Shown piece by piece: positions 48,495-59,165 of a stretch of DNA of 64,000 nucleotides (position 1 is the stretch's first letter; each line of letters begins with the position of its first letter). This DNA is from Hydractinia symbiolongicarpus (taxonomy: Eukaryota > Cnidaria > Hydrozoa > Anthoathecata > Hydractiniidae), in assembly GCF_029227915.1 (NCBI RefSeq), contig NC_079882.1:24061001-24125000 (forward strand). Reading direction: 5' to 3'. Below the pieces are notes generated by a model. That model saw only the letters and a program-made list of their open reading frames with translations. It was not told the DNA's origin and ran no database searches. The translations under genes and the position numbers were made by a program.

Positions 48495-51400
48495 ATGGCG
48501 CATGCCTTAGCGAATCTTCGCTCGTGTGTGCAAGAATTTCAACTACAGGATCACGAAGAAACTACTTCAAACATACACAAGCGTTGGTGTATGTGGGTAG
48601 AAAATTTGGAATATTGTTTTACTTTTGAAGGACTAGATACAGTACCGACAGAAGATGGGGCTGTCTCACCAGAAGTTAAGAAAAAAGCAGCGCTCCTAGC
48701 CTTAGGCGGCCATCAGTTGCGGGAGCTCTACAACACCCTCGAAGATACAGGGACGACATACACTGAGGCAAAGAGGAAGATCGAAGAGCATTTCAAAGGT
48801 TCAAAGAATCTCACTGCAGAAAGATACAAATTTTTCTGCATGAGACCACTCTCAACTCAAGAAACTCATGATCAATGGGTTACTCGTTTAAAGACTAAAG
48901 CAAGAGACTGTGAATTTGATCAAATGAACATGAAGGAAGCAATTAAGTTGGTGGTTACTCTACACACACCGATTCCTAAATTGCAAACAGCTGTCATAAG
49001 AGATGATATGACTTTCGAGCAAATGATGAAACTGGCACAATCTATGGAGCTGGCTCACCGAGAAGTTAGCTACATGAAGGCAAACACGATGGAACCTCAT
49101 AATACTCATTCGGCGGAGAATATCGACCTTAACAAATTGGCACATTATGCTGATCAGCAAGGTATGCGGCTGGCACCAAAGAAGCCTGCCAACAAATCAA
49201 CAAAAATGGTTGAGTTGTGTCGTTATTGTGGAGAAACGACACCACACAAAGGAAGTTGCAAAGCAAGAGGTGCCACATGTAATAACTGTGGCAAGAAAAA
49301 TCATTTTTCACGAGTTTGTGAAAGCAAGAAAGTCAACTTGCTTATTGCACAGCCAGGACCACAAGGAGGGTCATTTTACGAATATGGGGCAACAGAAATT
49401 AAACTTGATGCAGTGAAGGAGAAGCTACGAACCACCTGTGAAAACTATCCATCCACTGTAATCGAGGTAAACATCGACAACACCAGGATCACTATGCAAG
49501 TAGATTCGGGGGCAGATGCAAATGTAATTCCATGGAATGTTTATGAAGAACACTTAAAACACATTCCTCTTCGATCAACCAAGGCAAAACTGCAACCATA
49601 CAACTCAGTTACATTACCAATCAAGGGGGCGTTTGAGGCACAAATCACTGCCAACAACAACAACAATGTCCAGGCTACCTTTTATGTAACAGAGGGAGCT
49701 GCTGCACAAAGTTTAATGGGCAAATACACAGCTTTCGATTTAGATGTATTGGCTATCAATGTAAATCACCTTGACAACCAACAAACTGTAAAACAGGTAC
49801 ACACCAAAGTACAACATCTAGATTATAGAGAAATGGCCAAACATCTAACTCCCATAGAGACATCGGTTGAACTTGAAAAGCAGCTTGAAGTCACAACACA
49901 CAATCAAGAACAGAAGGTTGATGCAATTATGCACCACTTTGATGTAGTATTCAATGGCATTGGGAAGCATAAATATCGTCAGGTTCACCTTCATATTGAT
50001 GAAACAGTTTGCCCAGTTGTGCAAGCGCAACGTCGTATTCCGTTTGCACACCGTGAAAAGTTGGAGACTCTGTTACAGGAGCTGGAAAAGGAAGATGTCA
50101 TTGAACGGGTAGAGGGACCAACTGACTGGGTCTCCAACATTGTCATAACACCAAAAGCCGATCCAACACAAATTAGAATGAGTATTGACATGACTACCGC
50201 CAATAAAGCAATTCAACGCACGCGTCATGTCATACCAACGATTGAGGAACTTAGATACAGAATGAATGGGGCATGCCATTTTTCTAAGCTGGACATGAAC
50301 CATGGTTATAATCAATTTGAAATTGATGACTCATCTCGATACGTCACAGTGTTTTACACTCATAAAGGCCTACGTCAATTCAAGCGACTCAACTTTGGAA
50401 CCAATTCAGCTGCAGAAGTATTCCATGACGAAATGACTAACACTTTAGCTGACATCCAACAGGCTGCTAACATCTATGATGACATCATTGTATTTGGTCG
50501 TACTCAACGAGAACATGATTTAACATTAATCCAGGTTCTACAACGACTAGCAGACTGTGGATTAACATTAGGACGATCCAAATGTCAACTTAATGTGACA
50601 TCTGTTAAATTTTTTGGTTTAATATTCTCGGATAGTGGTATATCACCGGATCCTGCCAAGGTGACTGCGCTTGATGCCATGACAGCACCTTCAAATGCAA
50701 CGGAAGTGAGATCCTTTCTAGGCATGACCAATTTCAGCTGTACCTTCATTCCTGGTTATGCCAACATTACTGCACCTTTACGACAACTAACATGTAAAGG
50801 CCAAGTTTTTGAGTGGACAGATGAGTGCAACACTGCATACAACAAGCTCAAGGAAGTTTTGAAGCAACACACAACAATGGCTTATTTTGATCCCTGTAAG
50901 GACACCAAGCTTATTGTAGACGGATCGAAGAAGGATGGTCTTGCTTCCATCCTTGCCCAGAGAGATCCTCAAGACAACATCTTTAAGCCTATTCGTTATG
51001 ACAGTAGAGCTACTACATCTACCGAAAGGAATTACTCACAACTAGAGATTGAAAGCCTTGCTCTCGTTTTTGGAACAATGAAGAACCACATATATCTGTA
51101 TGGGCTTCCCCAATATACTGCCAGTACAGATCATCAACCTTTACTAGCCTTGTATAAGCAAACGAAGCAGGACATGCCAGCACGTATTCTGAGGCATAAA
51201 CTAAAACTACAAGGCTACAATTTCCAGCTAATACACGAACCTGGTTCAGTCAACCCATCTGATTATCTTTCTCGCCATCCACAGCAAAAGCAGGCTCCAT
51301 CCCAACAAGAAAGTGAATTTCCTTTATACTTAGTCACCAATGCTGTCATGAGAAGTGATTCAGCTATTACCACTGATATGATTGTGCAAGCAACGTTGGA

Positions 51401-52793
51401 AGATCCCACGCTTCAATCTCTTGCCATTGCTGTACGACAAGGATACATTGACAAGAGGCAGAAAGAGCTACAACCCTACAAAGCCATCTTCAAAGAAATC
51501 AGTGTGGACGATTCAGGTATTATATTGCGAGGAGACAGGATCATTATACCGTCACAGCTACAACAGAAAACTGTACAGCTAGCGCACGAAGGCCATCAAG
51601 GCATAGTGAAATGCAAACAACTCATCAGAAGCACTATGTGGTTTCCAGGAATAGATGCTATGGTGGAGGCATCTGTAGCATTTTGCAACCCGTGTCAAGC
51701 TGCAACGGATACGAAACAACAAGAACCAATGAAAGCTTCTTCACTACCAGAACAACCCTGGATTAAACTTAACACTGACCTATTTGGGCCAATCGAGGGT
51801 GGTAATGAGTACCTACTAGTTGTACAAGACATGTATTCTCGTTACCCTGCTGTAGAGGTCGTTCACGCCACATCTGCACAATCAGTACTGCCAGCCATGG
51901 ATCGCATTTTTGCACTTTTTGGAATTCCGGAATATCTAGGGTCAGATAACGGCCCGCCTTACAGTAGCACAACATTTGCAAGCTATGCCAAATACATGGG
52001 ATTCAAGCATGGTCCGAAAATACCCCTAGCACCATGGACGAATGGCATGGTAGAGAACTTTATGCACAATCTCAAGAAGCTCTTGCAAACGTCTTTGCAG
52101 GAACACCTGAACTGGAGACACGAATTACAGCGCTTACTGCGGGCATACCGGGGCACTCCACATACAGTGACGGGTCGCAGTCCAGCAGAGGTTCTATTCA
52201 ATGGCAGACAATACAGAACCCGGTTGCCTGCTGTACGCCGCGCTGAAAGGCCAAAGTTCCACACCGAAATATCAGCCAAGCAGGAGGCAAGACAAACCTC
52301 GATGAAAAAATATGCTGACCGAAAAGCATATGTTGCAGAGAGCGAGCTACAAGTGGGTGATTGGGTTATGTATCGCCAAAAGCAACAAAAGAAGAGTGAT
52401 ACGCCCTACTGTGGAACCCCACATCGCATTATCAAAAAGGTTGGTGGCAGAGTCACTGCAGAGTGGGATAGACATGTCATCACACGGCATAGCACTTTTT
52501 TCAAGAAAATTCCCAATCACCCAGGGAAAGAAAGGAGTCAGAAACTATTCACGAAATCAACATCTGTAGCAGACTGCGATATACCACCGTTAACTTGTGA
52601 AAGAGACGCGGACAAAGACGCAGTAACCAGTGAAGATGAAAGTATGCAAACCGTGGAGTATGAAGTAGAGGAAGATTGGAATAATCTCGATCAAGAAATT
52701 GCGATGGAACAAGTTAGAAGATCTACACGTGAACGAATGAAGCCGTCAAAGCTAACAGAATACGAAGTAGATCTCCCAGAGTCTTTGAAATAA
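48495..52793 (+). CDS. Ty3/Gypsy Gag-Pol polyprotein, single intact frame
   Basis: 1432 codons with no internal stop. Gag occupies about residues 1-235. Two zinc knuckles lie at 242-276: one of CX2CX5HX3C form and one canonical CX2CX4HX4C (CNNCGKKNHFSRVC). Aspartic protease active site DSGA is at 337-340. RT has YDDI at 661-664. RNase H includes IVDGSKKD and STDHQPL. Integrase has an HHCC zinc module from H1031 and a D1095-D1151-E1187 triad with the expected D-35-E spacing. Order PR-RT-RH-IN is the Ty3/Gypsy order. No chromodomain is visible; the C-terminus has the common RRSTRERMKPSKL basic motif. Gag and Pol are fused without a frameshift. The frame appears fully coding-competent. Confidence 0.97.
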   Translation: MAHALANLRSCVQEFQLQDHEETTSNIHKRWCMWVENLEYCFTFEGLDTVPTEDGAVSPEVKKKAALLALGGHQLRELYNTLEDTGTTYTEAKRKIEEHFKGSKNLTAERYKFFCMRPLSTQETHDQWVTRLKTKARDCEFDQMNMKEAIKLVVTLHTPIPKLQTAVIRDDMTFEQMMKLAQSMELAHREVSYMKANTMEPHNTHSAENIDLNKLAHYADQQGMRLAPKKPANKSTKMVELCRYCGETTPHKGSCKARGATCNNCGKKNHFSRVCESKKVNLLIAQPGPQGGSFYEYGATEIKLDAVKEKLRTTCENYPSTVIEVNIDNTRITMQVDSGADANVIPWNVYEEHLKHIPLRSTKAKLQPYNSVTLPIKGAFEAQITANNNNNVQATFYVTEGAAAQSLMGKYTAFDLDVLAINVNHLDNQQTVKQVHTKVQHLDYREMAKHLTPIETSVELEKQLEVTTHNQEQKVDAIMHHFDVVFNGIGKHKYRQVHLHIDETVCPVVQAQRRIPFAHREKLETLLQELEKEDVIERVEGPTDWVSNIVITPKADPTQIRMSIDMTTANKAIQRTRHVIPTIEELRYRMNGACHFSKLDMNHGYNQFEIDDSSRYVTVFYTHKGLRQFKRLNFGTNSAAEVFHDEMTNTLADIQQAANIYDDIIVFGRTQREHDLTLIQVLQRLADCGLTLGRSKCQLNVTSVKFFGLIFSDSGISPDPAKVTALDAMTAPSNATEVRSFLGMTNFSCTFIPGYANITAPLRQLTCKGQVFEWTDECNTAYNKLKEVLKQHTTMAYFDPCKDTKLIVDGSKKDGLASILAQRDPQDNIFKPIRYDSRATTSTERNYSQLEIESLALVFGTMKNHIYLYGLPQYTASTDHQPLLALYKQTKQDMPARILRHKLKLQGYNFQLIHEPGSVNPSDYLSRHPQQKQAPSQQESEFPLYLVTNAVMRSDSAITTDMIVQATLEDPTLQSLAIAVRQGYIDKRQKELQPYKAIFKEISVDDSGIILRGDRIIIPSQLQQKTVQLAHEGHQGIVKCKQLIRSTMWFPGIDAMVEASVAFCNPCQAATDTKQQEPMKASSLPEQPWIKLNTDLFGPIEGGNEYLLVVQDMYSRYPAVEVVHATSAQSVLPAMDRIFALFGIPEYLGSDNGPPYSSTTFASYAKYMGFKHGPKIPLAPWTNGMVENFMHNLKKLLQTSLQEHLNWRHELQRLLRAYRGTPHTVTGRSPAEVLFNGRQYRTRLPAVRRAERPKFHTEISAKQEARQTSMKKYADRKAYVAESELQVGDWVMYRQKQQKKSDTPYCGTPHRIIKKVGGRVTAEWDRHVITRHSTFFKKIPNHPGKERSQKLFTKSTSVADCDIPPLTCERDADKDAVTSEDESMQTVEYEVEEDWNNLDQEIAMEQVRRSTRERMKPSKLTEYEVDLPESLK

Positions 52794-52805
52794 AAAGGGG
52801 AGTAA
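52792..52805 (+). promoter_or_regulatory. Gypsy polypurine tract
   Basis: aaaaaggggagtaa lies directly before the 3' LTR and overlaps the end of the gag-pol stop codon region. It is the expected plus-strand primer site. Confidence 0.85.
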
Positions 52806-52944
52806 TGTAGTGTCGGAGACTGCATATATACAGACTGTTATATATTTGTATATGTAAGGCACGGAGTGAAGTGTACATAGCCTCTTTGTATTTAACTATA
52901 ATACGAGACACACGTGTTATTTCTTGTCCTGCTGGTATCTCTCA
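52806..52944 (+). repeat. Gypsy 3' LTR (139 bp)
   Basis: Identical by eye to the 5' LTR at 48095-48233. Followed by the second ggtac target copy at 52945-52949. Confidence 0.97.
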
Positions 52945-55502
52945 GGTACGAAGTTCCATTTCATTTGTGTGAACAAACATTGTATTAGTTCAGTCTCGAG
53001 TAAGGGATTTTACACAACTGAGAAATCTAGTTATACCTATGACATCAACAGACAAAGCGTAATTGGTGCAAGAGTTATTGGAAAAGGTAGGAATGGGTTG
53101 GAGAAAATATGTTCTGTTTTGGGTTTAGCAACACCGTTATCGAAGTCGTGCTTTGCAGAACAAACAAAGTTACTAGAATTGAAGGCTTTTGATACACTTC
53201 AGGAAAACCTTTCAAATGCTGCGAAATATACTAGAAAAGTAGAACTAGCGGGTGTGGAAGATACAAACGAGCCCGTGAACGTCGCTATGTGTTTTGATGG
53301 TTCGTGGAAGAAAAGGGGTTGGACATCTTTTCAGGGAATTGCTGGCGCAATAGCCGATAGTACAGGGCAAGTCCTAGATGTTGTTTTCAAAAATAGTTAT
53401 TGCAGACTCTGTAATCAAATGCAAGATAAGAAAAGCACTAATGAAATAAGTCAACTGGATTATCTCAATTGGTATTGTGATCATGAACCTGATTGTTTTT
53501 TAAACCATGATGGAAGCCCTCATGTAAGTTGTTATTTAGTGTGATCAACTTTGTTCCCAGGGATTGTTTTTAAATACTTCTAACTAAATCAATGGGGAAA
53601 AAATTTGGAAGTTTGGGCTGTAAATAAATGCTGTGTTTTTTTTCTTAGAAAATAGAATCAGACGGAGTCGTCGAGATGTATATGCGGTCATTAGAGAAAC
53701 ACAACATTCGTTATTTACCTTTCATTGGCGACGGTGATAGTTCCTCATTCAGATCGGTAGAAAGTTTGATGCCATATGGACCTTTGGTGAATATCGAAAA
53801 ACATGAGTGCGTGAATCATATAACAAGAAGAATGGGAACTGGATTGAGATCACTTTTAAAAGAATTTAAAGGTGAGAATATTACATGGTCTATGTGTCAT
53901 GTATGATTTCACCGTGACCCGTGTCTAATCAAGTTTTCACAGAGTGGAAAGATTTTATTTATTATTTTAGGCAGAAAACTTTCTGATGGAAAAAGTCTTG
54001 GAGGCAGAGGAGGAGGTTTAACAATCGCCAAGTGTGACGTTATTCAGAATTTTTACGGTAAATCAATCCGCGATAATAAGGGAGATGCAAAAGCGATGTC
54101 AGAGGCTGTTTGGGCAATTCTAGAGCATTATTCAAGTTCCTCTGATGAACCACGACATCAAAGATGCCCAGTCGGGCCCACATCTTGGTGCAGCTATAAC
54201 CGTGATTTGTGCTTAGGCACTAATGCTCATAAACCGTTGAAAAATCCACTAAGACCTGCTGTTCGCGAAACTTTGATTCCACTGTTTACGCGTTTAGCCA
54301 ATCAGGAGTTTTTAGAAGGTGTAAAACAATGCTATACACAATAATGCTATATACATGCCTGGGTTTCCCTCGCTGTTTTTTTTCTGCAGTGTTTTATTTG
54401 CTTTTGGCATTTTTATATTCTTATTGTAACAAATATTTTCACAAAACAAAAATGAAAGTTGAACAGAATCGTATTCTCGATTATTACATTTCCTGTTTTT
54501 GAACATTTATATTCATATTTTACCCTCAAACCCCCTGACGTGAGAAAAAATATCATCATATTAGAAACAAATGCTTTGAGAATTATTAATTTTGCTTTAT
54601 TATGACGGGGGCATTCTTATGCAAAAAAAATGTTGAATAAGAGTTCCGCAAGTTCACTTTAAATAACTAATGAATAATTAAATATTCTCTTTTCAATTTC
54701 TTGTAAACAATCACAGGTCGAAAGAAAAAACTTCGTTAACGAATATCTCTGAATAATTTTTTCGTAAAATTTTCGGTTGCGTACTCTTCTTAAAAGGGAT
54801 CTGTCTCAAAAATACATTAGATGACGTCATGAAACTTTCGTTTTCGGCTTCACGAGTGTTTGATCTCTACTCGCGTGTCTCATTTTAATTTTTGGTCAGC
54901 GGATTTGGATGCAAAAGTGATTGAAAGAGAAAGGAAAAAAAATTGAGTGTTATTTTTATGATCTTATAGATGTTTTACGGCATATTTTTAAAACGATTAA
55001 AGTTGAGAAAAAAATGAGACACGCGATTTAAATTCAGACTATGCTGAACATGTGGACATATTTTTTTTTCTGAAAACTTGTATACTTTTGAGACAAATCC
55101 CTTCACAGTTGGCCACACCCACTTTTTAAGACTTTCGACTATATTTTTTTTCTGTTACAACATTTTAATTTTTTTTTTCATAATATTGTAGAACAAACTT
55201 TTGTTAACAAGTACATATATACTTTTATAATGTTTTTTTAAAAGGAAAGTTGGAAAAAAATGCTTTATACAGAAGAGGTGTAATTTACCATACCGCTACC
55301 TTAACGTCTGTTTTCCATGCTAGCATGGGTTGGATGGGTATTAATGACCCTCTACCAATCTGATCTAAACTGTGTTAGATCTAAACTCAACTTCCTCTGT
55401 ATCAAGTCTGTCCTTATAACCTCCTGCCAAGTCTTTCTCGGTCTGCCTCTGGGCTTTGCCCCAGGAACTATCAAGTCTCTAAACTTTCTTACTCAATTTC
55501 TA

Positions 55503-55909
55503 TCAAAATTAAAGTTTCAATCTTTCTTAAAATATAATAATTTCTATCGCTTAAAAGCTTTATTTAACCCGCGCAACCAACAATGCATTCTCGCTAGTTT
55601 ATTTAGTTACCACACAAAACTTTTGTTTAAAAAAAATATTAAACAATGACTCTTCGTGTCACATTGATATAGTTGATAACATTTGCAATTATGCTATTGG
55701 GAATAGTTATGTTAACACTATTTAACAATAGTTACGCGCAGTTATAATAAGCTATTTTTTCTTCGATAATCTTTTGTTTATTACGCGCAAGTTAATGACT
55801 TATAAGACTCGCAAGATAATTAATAAGAACAAAAGACAAACAACTACCGCCTCCGAGAAAAAGGTGTGAAACTTGAGCGTACGCGTACGCTTACATCTGG
55901 ACTGTACTG
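55503..55909. mobile_element. TA-flanked mariner-type MITE, left end diverged
   Basis: The right terminus ggactgtactg is followed by TA at 55910-55911. The right roughly 110 bp resemble the right end of the MITE at 57409-58601 (shared aacaaaagacaaa and aaaggtgtga). The left boundary was inferred by reading the interrupted LINE frame, which resumes left of TA at 55501-55502. No matching left inverted repeat is visible, so this copy is partly deleted or mutated. Confidence 0.55.
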
Positions 55910-57408
55910 TATCCCCCTCCATTCTATCCAAGTGCCCCAGCCAATGCAATCTTCTTATCTGAATAACATCTTTAATTCTACGGATACTTAGCCTGCTTCT
56001 TAGTTCATCTGAACTCTTTCTGTCTTTTAGACTGGCGTTACACATCCACCTAACCATTCTCATATCATTCCTTTCTAAACGGTCAAGATCTTCTTGCTTC
56101 ACTGCCCATGTCTCACTACTGTACAACATAATGCTTCCTACACAGGCCTCATACAACCTACCTTTTAACTTAATTGCCAAGACTCTGCTAGTCAACAAAG
56201 GAAGTAACTCTCTGAACTTTTTCCAAGCAGAACGTATCCTGCAAGTAACACTTATTCCAACACAACTATCTCTAATGAGCCACTGTTGTACATCATTGAA
56301 GCTGGAAATACTTCATTCTCTATAATCTCACCTTTGCAACGCTTGCATACAAACTGAATGTCAGCCCTTAACCTTCCACTAATACTACTGTACTTCTTAT
56401 GTACCCAATGCTCGCAAGTCTGACAAAAAATTGAGTTACTACCAACCCCTTTTCTGCAAACTCCACAAGGCCACTTTCCAACTACAAGGTCACACTTGGT
56501 TGCAATGCTACTAATCATGACTTTACTAATCATGCTGTGTTCACCCTTAGCCCTTTCTCTTCTAGTCCTTTCTTCCACTTCTCAAACTTTTCAACCAATT
56601 CTTCCATCGACTCTGCTATGAGAACCAAATCATCTGCATAAAATAACTCCCATGGACAACCTGTTTTGTACTTAATCGACAGCGCTTCTAAGACTAGAAA
56701 AACAACAAAGGACTAAGTACAAAACCCTGATGTACACCAACATTTGTACTAAATTCATCCACATTTTCTCATAGCCCACCAAATAACTTTACTTGGCATT
56801 CTATCAAAAGCTTTCTCTAAATCTACAAAGGCAAAATAGAGATTCTTTCTCTTTCCTAAATACTTTTCCTGAAGCTGTCTGAGTAAAAATATTGCATCTG
56901 TAGTGCCACGCCCTGGAACAAAACCAAATTGCATCTTATCTATATCAATTCTTTTTCTAAGTAACTTATCAATTACTCTTTCAATAACTTTCATTACTTG
57001 ATCAACCAACTTCAAACCTCTATAGTTACCTCTTTCTAATGCATCACCCTTGCCCTTGAAACAATTCACTATTACACTCGCCTGCCACTCGCTATATATA
57101 TAGCACCATCCTTTATAATCTGGTTAGCAAGACTTGTAATAAGCTCAACTCCAATATATCCAGATGCTTTTACCATATCTGCAACAATACCTGATACTCC
57201 TGCAGCCTTGCCAATCTTCAATTGCCTAACAGCCTCCACTACCCATTCTGTCTTGATCTGCATAGCTGGCCCTTCTCAGACAAATTATCCTCATCCCAAT
57301 CAAACTCAGTGTTAAGCAACCTCTGATAATAATTTTTCCAAGCTACCCTTTTCTCCTCCTCTGTGCTAGCCAAAACACCTTCATCATTACGTATACACTT
57401 CTCACCTA

Positions 57409-58601
57409 CAGTACAGTCTGAATGTAATCTATCGCGGACGCGAAACTCGCATGAATAGTTACATGAACAATAACATTGCGATAGCTTTTGTTTTTTTAAG
57501 AAAATAATTGCCTCGCTGATAAACAATTACCCCACGCGATCGTTTGTTTAATCACAATAGGTTGCAAGATCAATTTTTAGCAATCTATTTTGCGCGAACT
57601 CTTTACAAATTTTTAGTTGCAGTAATTAAATATGAAAGTTTAGATTGCATTTTAAAAGTTTAAAAACCAAAAGCGGCGATAGAAATGTTTTTTAAGATCG
57701 TATTTTAAGTTTAAAAACAAAAAGCGCCGATAGAAATGTTTTTTTAAATCGCATTTTAAAAGTGTAAAAACAAAAAGCAGCGATAGAAATGTTTTTCTAA
57801 ATCGCATTTTAAAAGTTTAAAAACGAAAAGCGGCGATAGAAAATATTTTTTAGATCGCATTTTAAAAGTTTAAAAACGAAAAGTGGCGATAGAAATGTTT
57901 TTTTAAATCGCATTTTAAAAGTTTATAAACGAAAAGCGGCGATAGAAAGGATTTTTTAGATCGCGTTTTAAAAGTTTAAAAAAGAAGAATGGCGATAGAA
58001 ATGTTTTTTTAGATTGCGTTTTAAAAGTTTAAAAAAGAAGAACGGCGATAGAAATGTTTCATTTGTTTCAATAAAAAAGTATGCGGAAGGATTATTTTAC
58101 GTTGTTTGTTAAGAAGGAAATGTTTTCATCGAGAAGTGTAGATATTGTATTTATTTCAGAATATACACCATTTGTTTAACAAAAATAAACCGTAGTTGTA
58201 TTCCTTTAATAAAAAAACGCGCGAGTAATTTAATAGTTGTGAACAATGCTTCTCATATGTTTTTTTAATTAAATGCGCTGGAATCTTTTTAAGTAATTAA
58301 ATCAACAATACATTTTCGCGCAATGTATTATAAAACTTTGTGAAAGATTTTTATTATTTAATTACTTCCCGCTAATACTTAAGGGAATAGCCTATCAATA
58401 CATTTACGCAATGCATCTTGCTATTACAAGAAATATAATTGCTCTGATATTTCTTCGCGAGCGCATTGTTTTTTAACACTCAAATACAAACTCGCAAAAC
58501 CCTTAACGGATTTAATTATAACAAAAGACAAATGACTGCCGTCCTCCACACAAAGGTGTGATATTAGCGTGTGCGCGGTAGATTACATTCAGACTGTACT
58601 G
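57409..58601. mobile_element. 1193-bp TA-flanked mariner-type MITE carrying a tandem array
   Basis: Termini cagtacagtctgaatgtaat (57409) and its reverse complement (ending 58601) form inverted repeats of about 28 bp with one mismatch. They are flanked by TA at 57407-57408 and 58602-58603. Removing the element restores the LINE reading frame (..DVV then GEKCIRN..), which fixes the borders. No transposase is present. TA duplication and CAGT ends fit Tc1/mariner-type mobilisation. Confidence 0.8.
57650..58070. repeat. Eight tandem copies of a 53-bp unit inside the MITE
   Basis: The marker ggcgatagaaa recurs with cgat at 57677, 57728, 57781, 57834, 57887, 57940, 57993 and 58046, that is every 53 bp (first interval 51). 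Units also share atcgcattttaaaagttt. It is an internal minisatellite between the MITE's inverted repeats. Confidence 0.95.
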
Positions 58602-59165
58602 TACAACATCTTGATTAGTCTTTTTCATTTGCTTTGCTATCTTGAATACCTCATTGTGCTGGTCTTCCCTTCTTAACACATCTGCAAATCTGTTTCTCTC
58701 TGCTTCTGATTTTGCCTTATACACTGCTGTACAAGCACGACACTTAGCTTCTAAGTAAATATTTTTACTACCACCTGACTTCCACTCTTTCCAAAGTTTC
58801 CTCTTTTCCTTTATACACTGATCAACCTCATTATTCCACCACCAGGTCTGTCTATATCTAGCCGGTCTTTTCATCCACGCTCAGGTATCATCAGAAACTT
58901 CTAGAAGACAATTCTTCAAAGTAGTCCAAGTACTTTCGACATTGTCACTATCACACTGTGGGCTAACTACTGAACCTTTGCACTAAATTGTCTTGCTACA
59001 ATCTCTTCCTTCAGCTTCCAGACTTTACAACGGGGTCTGTACTTTCCCTTGGCTTCTTAACACTCTTCAAGATAATATCACAAACCAGCAACCTATGCTG
59101 GGAAACACACTTTTTTTTCCCGATGTAACTTTCACGCCTTCACCACTTTCTTGAAATCTTTTTAT

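Larger units (their letters stand above)
48095..52944 (+). mobile_element. Full-length Ty3/Gypsy LTR retrotransposon, probably young
   Basis: 4850 bp, bounded by two identical 139-bp LTRs (TG..CA), with a primer-binding site, one intact gag-pol frame, a polypurine tract and a perfect 5-bp target duplication ggtac (48090-48094 and 52945-52949). It inserted into the coding sequence of the Kolobok transposase. Identity of the LTRs over their whole length and the intact frame imply recent insertion. Confidence 0.97.
47668..54344 (+). pseudogene. Kolobok transposase, disrupted
   Basis: Exon 1 starts at ATG 47668. A seven-A run at 47718-47724 appears one base out of frame, so the N-terminal basic segment is separated from the rest, which resumes as DKGSWYDQDKLLREQG. 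The frame reads CKMCHDKLEVREEK up to the Gypsy target at 48094 and continues exactly in frame at 52950 (FHFICVNKHC). Downstream blocks: AMCFDGSWKKRGW..GAIADSTGQVLDV (about 53285-53385), intron 53524-53648, then RYLPFIGDGDSSSF..KHECVNHITRRMGT, intron 53872-53970, then GGRGGGLTIAKCDVIQNFYG to a stop at 54344. The DGSW and GDGD acidic residues are the likely catalytic region. The frame stops just after QCYTQ, where family members usually continue with an N-x-N-E-S segment, so the C-terminus looks lost. Confidence 0.8.
47288..55300 (+). mobile_element. Kolobok-type DNA transposon at TTAA, split by a Gypsy element
   Basis: The termini ggtagcggtatggtaaat (47288-47305) and its reverse complement (55283-55300) are perfect 18-bp inverted repeats flanked by TTAA at 47284-47287 and 55301-55304. 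TTAA duplication with 5'-GG ends fits the Kolobok superfamily (piggyBac would start CC). The transposase belongs to the family annotated in protein databases as a Mutator-like transposase domain. Removing the 4855-bp Gypsy insertion plus one target copy leaves about 3.16 kb. The element sits in the 3' tail of the minus-strand LINE. Confidence 0.8.
47258..59165 (-). mobile_element. 5'-truncated non-LTR retrotransposon (L2/CR1-like) interrupted by three other elements
   Basis: Minus-strand pieces in 5'-3' order are 59165-58602, 57408-55910, 55502-55301 and 47287-47258. They join into one element when the inserted MITEs and the Kolobok element are removed. The last piece is the 3' tail: it runs across TTAA into gccgagaatgatgatgatga, that is an (ATG)n tail typical of this LINE group, at 47258-47276. 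Coding traces run from the end of the endonuclease through RT to a C-terminal zinc-finger-like segment. Deaminated, frameshifted and stopped in many places. Confidence 0.8.
55301..59165 (-). pseudogene. Degenerate LINE ORF2: RT with C-terminal Cys/His finger
   Basis: On the minus strand: about 59160-58602 gives the end of an endonuclease domain and a linker (RQTWWWNNEVDQCIKEKR). 57408-56750 gives RT motifs (LKIGKAAGVSGI, LERGNYRGLKLVDQ, FGFVPGRGTTDAIF, AFVDLEKAFDR). About 56655-56575 contains the catalytic YADDLVL box. About 56520-56330 gives CGVCRKG..CQTCEHWVHK..CKRC, a PHD-like finger found in several LINE ORFs. 56200-55910 gives the C-terminal LYEACVGSIMLYSSETWA..RRLHWLGH region. About 55470-55360 ends with RGRPRKTWQEV. 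Stops and frameshifts separate these blocks, so the copy is dead. MITE insertions fall between VV and GEKCIRN and after the RMEGD region. Confidence 0.85.

Noticed and set aside
48495-52793. Host gene domesticated from a retrotransposon
   Set aside because: Identical LTRs, target duplication, PBS and PPT all present, so it is simply a full element.
47288-55300. piggyBac element because of TTAA duplications
   Set aside because: Ends begin GG rather than CC and the transposase motifs (DGSW, GDGD, KHEC) are not piggyBac-like; Kolobok fits better.
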